Source: Chryseosolibacter sp044507115
Lineage (GTDB): Bacteria; Bacteroidota; Bacteroidia; Cytophagales; Cyclobacteriaceae
DNA: 10,640 nt
Direction of reading: 5' to 3'
NCBI GenBank assembly: GCA_044507115.1
Contig: JBIQJZ010000129.1
Location: forward strand, 1 to 10,640
This document shows positions 1 to 5,410 of the stretch, piece after piece. The notes below the pieces were generated by a model that saw only the letters and a program-made list of their open reading frames with translations, had not been told where the DNA came from and searched no databases. The position numbers were made by a program, and so were the translations under genes. Numbering within the stretch: the first letter of the stretch is position 1; every line of letters starts with the position of its first letter.

Positions 1-1
1 G

Positions 2-539
2 ACCGGCGCAGCAGCTGTGATGATCAGCTTCTGTGCAATCTCGCAAGATCGGCCTGAGCAGCCGGACAACAACCAGTATCGTCAGCAGCAACAGGATCGC
101 GCGAATGACGCCGCTGACGACGTACAACGCGGTGTTGACAGAGCACAACAAGAAACAGAGCAAGCGCAAGATAACATCCAACGTGAAAGCAATGAATTCC
201 GACAGGACGTTGATCGCGCGGGAGACAGGCTCGAGCAAGCAACTGAAGAAGACGGTCTGAATGCCGANNNNNNNNNNGAACCGTGAGTTCGAATCTGCCG
301 TAACCGGTGAGGAACGACCCGAAGCGCCCGACTTGACTGTCGTGGAGGGTAAAGAAGGTCCAAATAGTGAGGTCGTTTTCGAGTACGAGGGTGAGTACTT
401 CTACGTCGACCGAAACAGCAAGGAGGTTATCAAAGCAGAGCGTTCGGAACTACAGGATGCAAAACATGACCTGATAATTCATGAGAACGGGAACGATGAA
501 AACTCCGAAGCGAGTCCAACGGAAGCGGAACCGCAGTAG
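2..539 (+). CDS. Secreted acidic coiled-coil protein, unrecognised (5' partial, split by gap)
   Basis: I do not recognise this protein. The reading frame is open from base 2, and the first residues (TGAAAVMISFCAISQ) look like the hydrophobic core and end of a signal peptide, so the true start lies left of the window; GTG 17 and ATG 20 fall inside that core. The next ~70 residues are rich in Q, D, E, R and A and almost free of strong hydrophobics except at a regular 4-3 spacing (V, V, A, T, A, I, F, V, A, L), a coiled-coil pattern. The phrase VDRA, four residues, then EQA occurs twice, 25 residues apart. After the gap the coding frame differs (it resumes by base 279), giving an acidic tail with a short Y/F-rich stretch (EYEGEYFYVDR) and a final E/N/P-rich segment, stop TAG 537-539. 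I treat both halves as one gene because composition continues and the frame change is explained by unknown gap length. A periplasmic or surface location is inferred; function is unknown. Confidence 0.6.
268..277. other. Assembly gap (10 N)
   Basis: Ten consecutive N. The flanking coding frames do not match across a 10-base spacer: the left frame hits TGA at 284-286, while the right-hand coding frame is a different phase. The run is therefore probably a placeholder of arbitrary length, and an unknown amount of the coiled-coil gene is missing. Confidence 0.95.
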
Positions 540-551
540 GTAATAACGATC

Positions 552-590
552 CACAGTCGACGGTCCAACGACCGTCGACTGTGTTTTTTT
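552..590 (+). terminator. Rho-independent terminator of the coiled-coil protein gene
   Basis: A perfect 14-bp inverted repeat (CACAGTCGACGGTC at 552-565, its complement at 570-583) with a CAAC loop is followed directly by seven T (584-590). It lies 12 bases after the stop at 539 and 1 base before the end of the convergent transporter gene. The T-tract faces only the + strand. For the leftward transporter transcript the same hairpin has no U-tract after it, so it could act there only as a 3' stabilising stem. Confidence 0.92.
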
Positions 591-591
591 G

Positions 592-2004
592 TTATTTTCC
601 CGAGACGCCAAGTTCCCGTTCGATCTGCTCGAGGGATTTGCCTTTGGTCTCTGGGAGTTTAAGGAACATGACAATGAATCCGAGGACGCAAATAGCGGCG
701 TACAACCAAAAATTCATTGGCCAGCCAAGACTCTCTTTGATGGAAGGAAAAGTATACGTCAGGGAAAAATTTCCGATCCACAGCACCACCGCCGACAACG
801 ACATCGCCGCACCGCGGATCCGGTTTGGAAAGATTTCAGCAAGGATAACCCACACAACCGGAGCAAGTGTGAACGAGTATATTGCAACGCTTCCGAGAGT
901 GAGTGCAACGATAGGAACGCCTTGAACACCTACCTGGAACAGGTATCCTTCCACAATGTAAATTGCCGCGAGCACACCAGTACCAAGCAGCATCAACGTC
1001 TTGCGACCATATCGATCTACCAGCATGATCGTAAAGATGACCGATACTACCATAACCGATCCGATCACCACAATCTGAAGCATCATTTGCTTCATATTAT
1101 AGCCCGCCGCAAGGAAAATGTCTGCCGCGTAATAGAAGATCACGTTCATCCCGCACCATTGCTGCAGAATGGCAAGAAAAAAGCCCAGCATCAGTATCTT
1201 GAACAGGCCCGGTTCCAGCAACGTGCTGAAGTTGACTCGAGTGACCTCGTCGTCCGAGATGGTGCTACGTATAGACGCCAGCTCGCGTTCTGCATAGTCA
1301 GCACCACCGATCCTCGACAGAATCCTTCTTGCTCTATCGTACTGGCCGTTCTTCACCAGCCACCGAACACTCTCCGGCATTGCAATCATTAAAACGAAGA
1401 ACAAGAGTGCGGGAAAAGCTTCGAGCCCGAACATCCAGCGCCACCCGGCTTGCCCGTTCCAGCTTTGGCGTATTACTTCCTCTGATGCATCGGCGGGCAT
1501 CGCCGTGTCGATCAACGAGATCTGCCAGTTGGCAACCTGAGCTGCAAGGATACCGATCATGACCATCAACTGGTTTACAGAGACAAGCTTCCCGCGAATC
1601 TCCGGCGGTGACATTTCCGCGATATACATCGGTGATAGGTTAAGTGCTATCCCGATACCAAACCCTCCGACAATCCTCCAGACGTTATACCAAAAGAATG
1701 TATCAGACAAAGCCGTGCCGATTGCTGACACGGTGAACATGAATCCCGCAATGATTAGGAGGCGTTTGCGACCGTATTTATCGCTATAAAAATAGCACAG
1801 TAGCGCGCCGACGATACAGCCGATCAGCGCGGAGCTCGTACCCCACCCCTTCTGCGAAGGTGTGGTCAGGTTGAAGTAAGGTTCGTAGAACGGTTTTGCT
1901 CCACCGACAACGACCCAGTCGTATCCAAAGAGAAACCCGCCCATCGCTGCAACGAGACATATTAACCATAGCACACGTTTGTTGTAATGGACAGGTTCGG
2001 TCAT
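592..2004 (-). CDS. Sugar porter family MFS transporter
   Basis: A 470-residue inner-membrane transporter of the major facilitator superfamily, sugar porter family, expected to import a mono- or disaccharide by H+ symport or facilitation. Family signatures appear in order: GFLFGYD (23-29), SDKYGRKR (74-81) in the first cytoplasmic loop, the long RIVGGFGIGIALNLSPMYIAE block (110-130), MPESVRWL (209-216) leading to the central loop, ILQQWCGMNVIFYYA (279-293) with the sugar-binding QQ and N residues, DRYGRKT (330-336), APVVWVILAEIFP (381-393) and PETKGKSLEQIE (451-462). Length matches the family and about 12 hydrophobic segments are visible. The variant GYDWVVVGGAKPFYE replaces the usual GYDTGVISGA after the first motif. 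Substrate cannot be read from sequence. The start ATG (2004-2002) has no Shine-Dalgarno; a 7-bp repeat array ends 1 base upstream of it. It lies 76 bases after the synthase gene on the same strand and has no clear promoter of its own, so read-through from that gene is plausible. Confidence 0.93.
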   Translation of the reverse strand: MTEPVHYNKRVLWLICLVAAMGGFLFGYDWVVVGGAKPFYEPYFNLTTPSQKGWGTSSALIGCIVGALLCYFYSDKYGRKRLLIIAGFMFTVSAIGTALSDTFFWYNVWRIVGGFGIGIALNLSPMYIAEMSPPEIRGKLVSVNQLMVMIGILAAQVANWQISLIDTAMPADASEEVIRQSWNGQAGWRWMFGLEAFPALLFFVLMIAMPESVRWLVKNGQYDRARRILSRIGGADYAERELASIRSTISDDEVTRVNFSTLLEPGLFKILMLGFFLAILQQWCGMNVIFYYAADIFLAAGYNMKQMMLQIVVIGSVMVVSVIFTIMLVDRYGRKTLMLLGTGVLAAIYIVEGYLFQVGVQGVPIVALTLGSVAIYSFTLAPVVWVILAEIFPNRIRGAAMSLSAVVLWIGNFSLTYTFPSIKESLGWPMNFWLYAAICVLGFIVMFLKLPETKGKSLEQIERELGVSGK

Positions 2005-2005
2005 A

Positions 2006-2068
2006 GGTGAGTAGTGAGTGGTGAGGGGTGAGTAGTGAGTGGTGAGTGGTGAGTGGTGAGTGGTGAGT
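2006..2068. repeat. Nine-copy 7-bp tandem array (GGTGAGT units)
   Basis: Nine contiguous heptamers fill almost the whole 76-bp space between the synthase and transporter genes. In + orientation they read GGTGAGT (2006), AGTGAGT (2013), GGTGAGG (2020), GGTGAGT (2027), AGTGAGT (2034), then GGTGAGT four times (2041-2068). Only positions 1 and 7 of the unit vary. The array ends 1 base before the transporter ATG, so it occupies its leader. An inverted partial unit (CACTACTCAC, 2079-2088) overlaps the synthase stop codon. Unit length is not a multiple of 3 and the array lies outside both genes. Confidence 0.93.
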
Positions 2069-2080
2069 TATGGAGGGCCA

Positions 2081-3598
2081 CTACTCACGATTCTCTATCA
2101 AATTCAGCATCTTCAATGTGGCTGTAATAGCGGCCTCCTGTTGATCGAATTCAAAACCGCGGGTCTTGAATATCCGGCCGTCCATATCCCAGGTAATAAT
2201 AGTCTCCACAAAGGCATCCGTGCGTCCGCCTGGCGGGATTGAAATCTTGTAGTCCGTCAACTGCGGAAGTTTCTTACCCAGTTGGTCGTAGATGGACTTA
2301 ACTGCCTTCATAAACGCATCATATTGCCCGTCGCCGGTAGAAGTCGCTTCATAAACCTCCCCGTCGATCTCAATACTCAGCGTTGAGATCGGCTTCAAAT
2401 TATAGACATGGCTGGAGTAGTAGTTGCGAATCTTTATCTTCTCCGGAATCAACTCGCGGCCCAGGACATCCGAGATGATGTACGGCAGATCCTCGGGAGA
2501 AATATTCTCCTTCTTGTCGCCGAGTTCTACAACCCGCTGCGTTACTTTCTTCAACGCCTCAGGGTCCAGCTCAATGCCGAGCGATTCCAGGTTCTTGCGT
2601 ATGCTCGCATTACCCGACGTTTTTCCCAAGGCGTATTTTCGCGTACGGCCGAAGCGTTCAGGCATCAAATCATTGTGGTACAAGTTGCCCTTGTTGTCGC
2701 CATCGGCGTGAACGCCGCAGGTTTGCGTAAACACATGCTCTCCAATAACGGGTTTATTGTTCGGTACACCGATGCCGGAAAACACTTCAACGAGCTTGCT
2801 CACGTTGTAAAGCATCGTTTCGTCAACCGATAATTTTGCGTCGAGGTGATCCCGAAGGATCGCCACAACACTGGAAAGCGGCGCATTGCCCGCGCGTTCT
2901 CCCAGACCGTTGACAGTAACGTGCAACCCCTTCGCACCGGCCTTCACCGCTGAAAAACAATTCGCTACGGAGAGGTCGTAGTCGTTGTGCGCATGAAAAT
3001 CAAAATGAACGCCGGGGTACCGGTCGACCATATCTTTGACAAAGCGGTGTGTTTCATCCGGATTGAGTACTCCCAATGTATCCGGCAGCATGAAACGTTC
3101 GATGGGCTCATCCTTCAAAGCATCCATTAGGAGGTGAACATATTCCGGCGAATTTCGCATGCCATTCGACCAGTCTTCGAAATACACATTCACCTTGATG
3201 CCTAGCTGTCCGGCGTGCGCGAGCGTACTTCGAATGTCAGCTATGTGTTCTTCGGGCGTCCTCTTCAACTGGCCCTGAACGTGTTTGAGCGAACCCTTGC
3301 AAAGAAGGTTAATCACTTTGCCACCAACTTTATCAATCCACTCGAGCGATCGGTTGCTATCAACAAACCCTAAAATCTCGACGCGTTCCAGGAACCCGTT
3401 GTCCTTTGCCCATTTTATGATTTTGCTGGCACCCTCAAACTCACCTTCCGAGATCCTGGCGGACGCAACTTCCACGCGATCCACTTTCACCTCCTCCAGC
3501 AGCATTTTCGCGATATTCAGTTTCTCGGTAGCGGTATACGCCACGCCCGAAGTCTGCTCCCCGTCGCGCAGGGTAGTATCCATTATTTCTATGTGCAT
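2081..3598 (-). CDS. cimA: (R)-citramalate synthase-like / 2-isopropylmalate synthase family enzyme
   Basis: A 505-residue enzyme of the alpha-isopropylmalate/homocitrate synthase family, which condenses acetyl-CoA with a 2-keto acid in the cytoplasm. The N-terminal TIM barrel has DTTLRDGEQ (7-15; catalytic Arg11, metal ligand Asp12), FHAHNDYDLSVANC (201-214; metal ligands His202, His204) and GLGERAGNAPLSS. A linker and a C-terminal LeuA-type regulatory domain follow (about 365-505, including GDGQYDAFMKA and IPPGGRTDAFVET). Against my recollection of the Leptospira interrogans CimA sequence it aligns nearly without gaps at a constant offset of 5, and the three residues reported there to select pyruvate (Leu81, Leu104, Tyr144) are kept as Leu76, Leu99 and Tyr139. 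This favours citramalate synthase (pyruvate to citramalate, isoleucine pathway) over 2-isopropylmalate synthase, although automatic annotation often says the latter. The regulatory domain suggests feedback by isoleucine or leucine. No leu or ilv genes are adjacent. The stop TAG (2083-2081) is formed by an inverted heptamer unit. Confidence 0.85.
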   Translation of the reverse strand: MHIEIMDTTLRDGEQTSGVAYTATEKLNIAKMLLEEVKVDRVEVASARISEGEFEGASKIIKWAKDNGFLERVEILGFVDSNRSLEWIDKVGGKVINLLCKGSLKHVQGQLKRTPEEHIADIRSTLAHAGQLGIKVNVYFEDWSNGMRNSPEYVHLLMDALKDEPIERFMLPDTLGVLNPDETHRFVKDMVDRYPGVHFDFHAHNDYDLSVANCFSAVKAGAKGLHVTVNGLGERAGNAPLSSVVAILRDHLDAKLSVDETMLYNVSKLVEVFSGIGVPNNKPVIGEHVFTQTCGVHADGDNKGNLYHNDLMPERFGRTRKYALGKTSGNASIRKNLESLGIELDPEALKKVTQRVVELGDKKENISPEDLPYIISDVLGRELIPEKIKIRNYYSSHVYNLKPISTLSIEIDGEVYEATSTGDGQYDAFMKAVKSIYDQLGKKLPQLTDYKISIPPGGRTDAFVETIITWDMDGRIFKTRGFEFDQQEAAITATLKMLNLIENRE

Positions 3599-3605
3599 AC
3601 GATTG

Positions 3606-3624
3606 CGGGCACTGAGACTGCCCG
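3606..3624 (-). promoter_or_regulatory. Hairpin in the synthase gene leader
   Basis: CGGGCA and TGCCCG form a perfect 6-bp GC-rich stem with a 7-base loop. On the leftward mRNA the stem ends 7 bases before the ATG at 3598, where a ribosome binding site would sit, and no Shine-Dalgarno is visible there. It could modulate translation initiation. No T-tract follows, so it is not a terminator. Confidence 0.4.
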
Positions 3625-3642
3625 TTTGAATTATACAAACCG

Positions 3643-3673
3643 CAAATTACGCGAAGTTAGGGGGAAGCACAAA
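3643..3673 (-). promoter_or_regulatory. Candidate Bacteroidota-type promoter for the synthase gene
   Basis: Read leftward, TTTG (3673-3670) is followed after 20 bases by TAATTTG (3649-3643), close to the phylum's -33 TTTG / -7 TAnnTTTG pattern but one base short inside the -7 element. A transcript would start about 38 bases before the ATG and would include the hairpin at 3606-3624. A TATAAT-like sequence (3634-3629) lies just downstream as an alternative. Confidence 0.35.
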
Positions 3674-3689
3674 TGACTTCAGGAGCAAA

Positions 3690-3706
3690 GAGGTGCCTCA
3701 CACCTC
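3690..3706 (-). terminator. Weak terminator-like hairpin over the rhomboid stop codon
   Basis: GAGGTG and CACCTC form a 6-bp stem with a 5-base loop containing the TGA stop (3700-3698) on the leftward transcript, followed by only three T. It is too weak to be called a firm terminator. It may partly separate the rhomboid transcript from the synthase gene, which appears to have its own promoter just downstream. Confidence 0.25.
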
Positions 3707-4459
3707 CTCGAATGGGTGATAGTCAGGTTTTTGCCTCTGGCGCCAGAGCCACATCAGCAGGAAGCCGATGATCGCGCCGCCCACGTGTCCAAAGTGTGCG
3801 ACACCCCCGCCGAAGATGGAAAAGCCGGTCACGCCCGAGAACAAGTCCAGACCGATCAGCGCGGGCACAAAATATTTCGCGGGAATGGGTACGGGGAGAA
3901 AGATCAGAAAGAGCTTCGCGTTCGGGAACATGATGCCGAATGCTACCAGCACTCCATAGATTGCACCAGACGCACCCACCACGGGTATATGGTAAAAGCT
4001 TACAAAATTCTGAAGGTCCTTCTCGCTGATGGCACCGACCCACGCCGCGTTGGGTACCACGCCGCGAAGCAGGGCACTAACATCCTGGTCTGTCGCACCT
4101 GCTGCGATCAGATCATTGTATATGTTGGTGAACTGATAATAATTGATAAGCGTATAAATCACCGCTGCACCGATACCCGAAAGCAAAAAGAACACATAGA
4201 ACCTCTTGCGTCCCCAGAGTTTCTCGAGAGGCGATCCAAACGCCCATAGCGCATACATGTTAAAGAATATGTGCGCAAATCCTCCGTGCATGAAGATATT
4301 TGTGACAAACTGCCAGATGCGGAAATGTTCATTCTTCGGAAAAAAAAGTGCAAATGTCTCCCGCATTGTCCCGAGCATGCCGGGTACCATGTACGTTATG
4401 ACAAACATGACAAGACAAATGGCAATCAGTACTTTGATGGCACTTACGGAAGAATTCAT
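3698..4459 (-). CDS. Rhomboid family intramembrane serine protease
   Basis: A 253-residue polytopic inner-membrane protein with the complete rhomboid signature. FMHGGFAHIFFNMYALWAFG (56-75) carries the His63/Asn67 (HxxxN) oxyanion-side residues of TM2, GASGAIYG (162-169) carries the nucleophile Ser164, and AHFGHVGGAIIG (221-232) carries the catalytic His225. The dyad is intact, so an active protease cleaving transmembrane or membrane-proximal segments is expected; substrates cannot be read. Six hydrophobic segments are visible, with short N- and C-terminal extensions and no extra domain. Between TM3 and TM4 there is an unusually long polar stretch (about 106-155, including an acidic TDQDVS segment). 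The start at 4459 is preceded by AGGTG only 3 bases before the ATG, too close for a good Shine-Dalgarno. The gene is divergent from the CBM9-like gene, and the synthase gene follows on the same strand after 99 bases. Confidence 0.92.
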   Translation of the reverse strand: MNSSVSAIKVLIAICLVMFVITYMVPGMLGTMRETFALFFPKNEHFRIWQFVTNIFMHGGFAHIFFNMYALWAFGSPLEKLWGRKRFYVFFLLSGIGAAVIYTLINYYQFTNIYNDLIAAGATDQDVSALLRGVVPNAAWVGAISEKDLQNFVSFYHIPVVGASGAIYGVLVAFGIMFPNAKLFLIFLPVPIPAKYFVPALIGLDLFSGVTGFSIFGGGVAHFGHVGGAIIGFLLMWLWRQRQKPDYHPFEEV

Positions 4460-4496
4460 CTCACCTGGTTAGTTGCTGGCTGTAATATACTCAATA

Positions 4497-4521
4497 ATGC
4501 TGTCCCGGTATCCGACAGCAT
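4497..4521. repeat. 8-bp inverted repeat in a divergent intergenic region
   Basis: ATGCTGTC (4497-4504) and GACAGCAT (4514-4521) are perfect inverted repeats separated by 9 bases. They lie 37 bases upstream of the rhomboid start and about 100 bases before the CBM9-like start. The dyad could be a regulator-binding site or a leader hairpin. No T-tract follows on either strand. Confidence 0.45.
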
Positions 4522-4545
4522 CCTATTCCCCGGAAGAAAGGACAA

Positions 4546-4575
4546 TCCGCTAAGTGAATATTTGCGCCGTCGAGG
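4546..4575 (+). repeat. Intergenic element, copy 1 (TTTGCGCC-GTCGAGG)
   Basis: This 30-base stretch, TCCGC then TAAGTGAATATTTGCGCC then GTCGAGG, recurs on the same strand at 9156-9186 with about 5 differences (one an indel). Both copies lie between divergent genes. Here it is 47 bases before the chosen start of the CBM9-like gene. It contains AATATTTG, one mismatch from the -7 consensus TAnnTTTG, so it may be a promoter core, but no -33 TTTG is seen at the expected distance. Confidence 0.5.
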
Positions 4576-4622
4576 CTTTTGCAGATAGCTCGAAGATGTA
4601 TCTTTATCGGCACACCATCTAT

Positions 4623-5336
4623 ATGATCCGACACATTTGCTTTTTACTGGCACTTGCGGCATCCACCACGCTGAGTCGTGCCCAATCCGCATTGGACCGG
4701 GAAGCGACTATCGTGGTTTCACACACCGCCGATTTTGAAATAACCGGAGACGGCAGGGCTGCATCCTGGAAAGCCGCGCAATGGATCGATATCCCTCATC
4801 TCGAGGGGCCGTCGACGTACAACACCCGTGTCAAGCTCTTGTATTCTGATAAGGGCCTGTACACCCTGTTCAATTGTGAAGACCGAAACATAACGTCGAC
4901 GATGAACAATGACTTCGACAGCCTGTGGCGCGAGGACGTTGTAGAAATATTTCTATGGCCGGACGAAACCTATCCGTTGTATCTCGAGTACGAGCTCTCT
5001 CCCCGCAATCGCGAGCTAATCTTGCTCATCCCACAGCTCAACGGAGTCGTCGGCGGATGGATGCCCTGGGGCTACACCGGTAAAAAACGAACGCGAAAAG
5101 CGACGAGCATCGTGGTCGACGCACGCGGGAAAACCACGGCATGGATCGGGGAATTTTTCATCCCGTACGCACTGATGCATCCCCTGCAGAATGTACCGCC
5201 AACGAAAGGAACACGCTGGAAGGGGAACATCTATCGGTGTGACTACGACGACCCCAAAGCATCCTACTGGGCGTGGCAACCCGTCGGCGATAGCTTCCAT
5301 GAGTATCTAAAATACGGTACGTTTGTATTTGAGTAG
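4623..5336 (+). CDS. Secreted carbohydrate-binding family 9-like protein
   Basis: A 237-residue exported protein. With the start at ATG 4623, residues 1-20 form a classic signal peptide (MIRHICFLLALAASTTLSRA|Q). ATG 4596 would add nine residues (MYLYRHTIY) before it and is the alternative; neither has a Shine-Dalgarno. The mature part is essentially one CBM9-like beta-sandwich: an early W..A.W (49-54), TRVKLLYSDKGLYTLFNCED (68-87), LWREDVVEIFLWPD (101-114), the YLEYELSP strand (120-127), GWMPWGY (145-151), WIGEFFIPY (174-182), and the end pattern RWKGNIYRCDYD (198-209), WAWQP (216-220), SFHEYLKYG (224-232). No catalytic domain is attached, so it is a stand-alone binding protein, unlike xylanase-linked CBM9 modules. 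Family members bind sugars in the periplasm or at the surface; the ligand here is not known. The lipoprotein gene follows after 74 bases on the same strand with no terminator between them, so co-transcription is likely. Confidence 0.85.
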   Translation: MIRHICFLLALAASTTLSRAQSALDREATIVVSHTADFEITGDGRAASWKAAQWIDIPHLEGPSTYNTRVKLLYSDKGLYTLFNCEDRNITSTMNNDFDSLWREDVVEIFLWPDETYPLYLEYELSPRNRELILLIPQLNGVVGGWMPWGYTGKKRTRKATSIVVDARGKTTAWIGEFFIPYALMHPLQNVPPTKGTRWKGNIYRCDYDDPKASYWAWQPVGDSFHEYLKYGTFVFE

Positions 5337-5410
5337 GAAACAGCGAATTCATCAACGATCCAAGATTCCGTAATTCGCAATTTGTGTTCCGCAATCTGAT
5401 CTCCCACCGA

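Noticed and set aside
261..286. True frameshift or early stop in the first gene
   Set aside because: The frame change coincides exactly with the 10-N gap, so unknown gap length explains it without mutation.
589..1392. 267-residue open frame on the + strand
   Set aside because: Antisense shadow of the sugar porter. The product is rich in H, R, Q and N without any fold pattern, while the - strand carries all the transporter motifs.
2006..2068. CRISPR-like array
   Set aside because: The units are 7 bp and contiguous, with no spacers and no cas genes nearby. This is a simple short tandem repeat.
3629..3634. TATAAT as a sigma70-type -10 box before the synthase gene
   Set aside because: There is no TTGACA-like partner at 16-18 bases, and the primary sigma factor of Bacteroidota uses a different consensus. 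Kept only as an alternative in the promoter entry.
4554..4622. Upstream GTG start for the CBM9-like protein
   Set aside because: It would bury the signal peptide behind 23 extra residues and would overlap the shared intergenic element. ATG 4623 gives a standard signal peptide.
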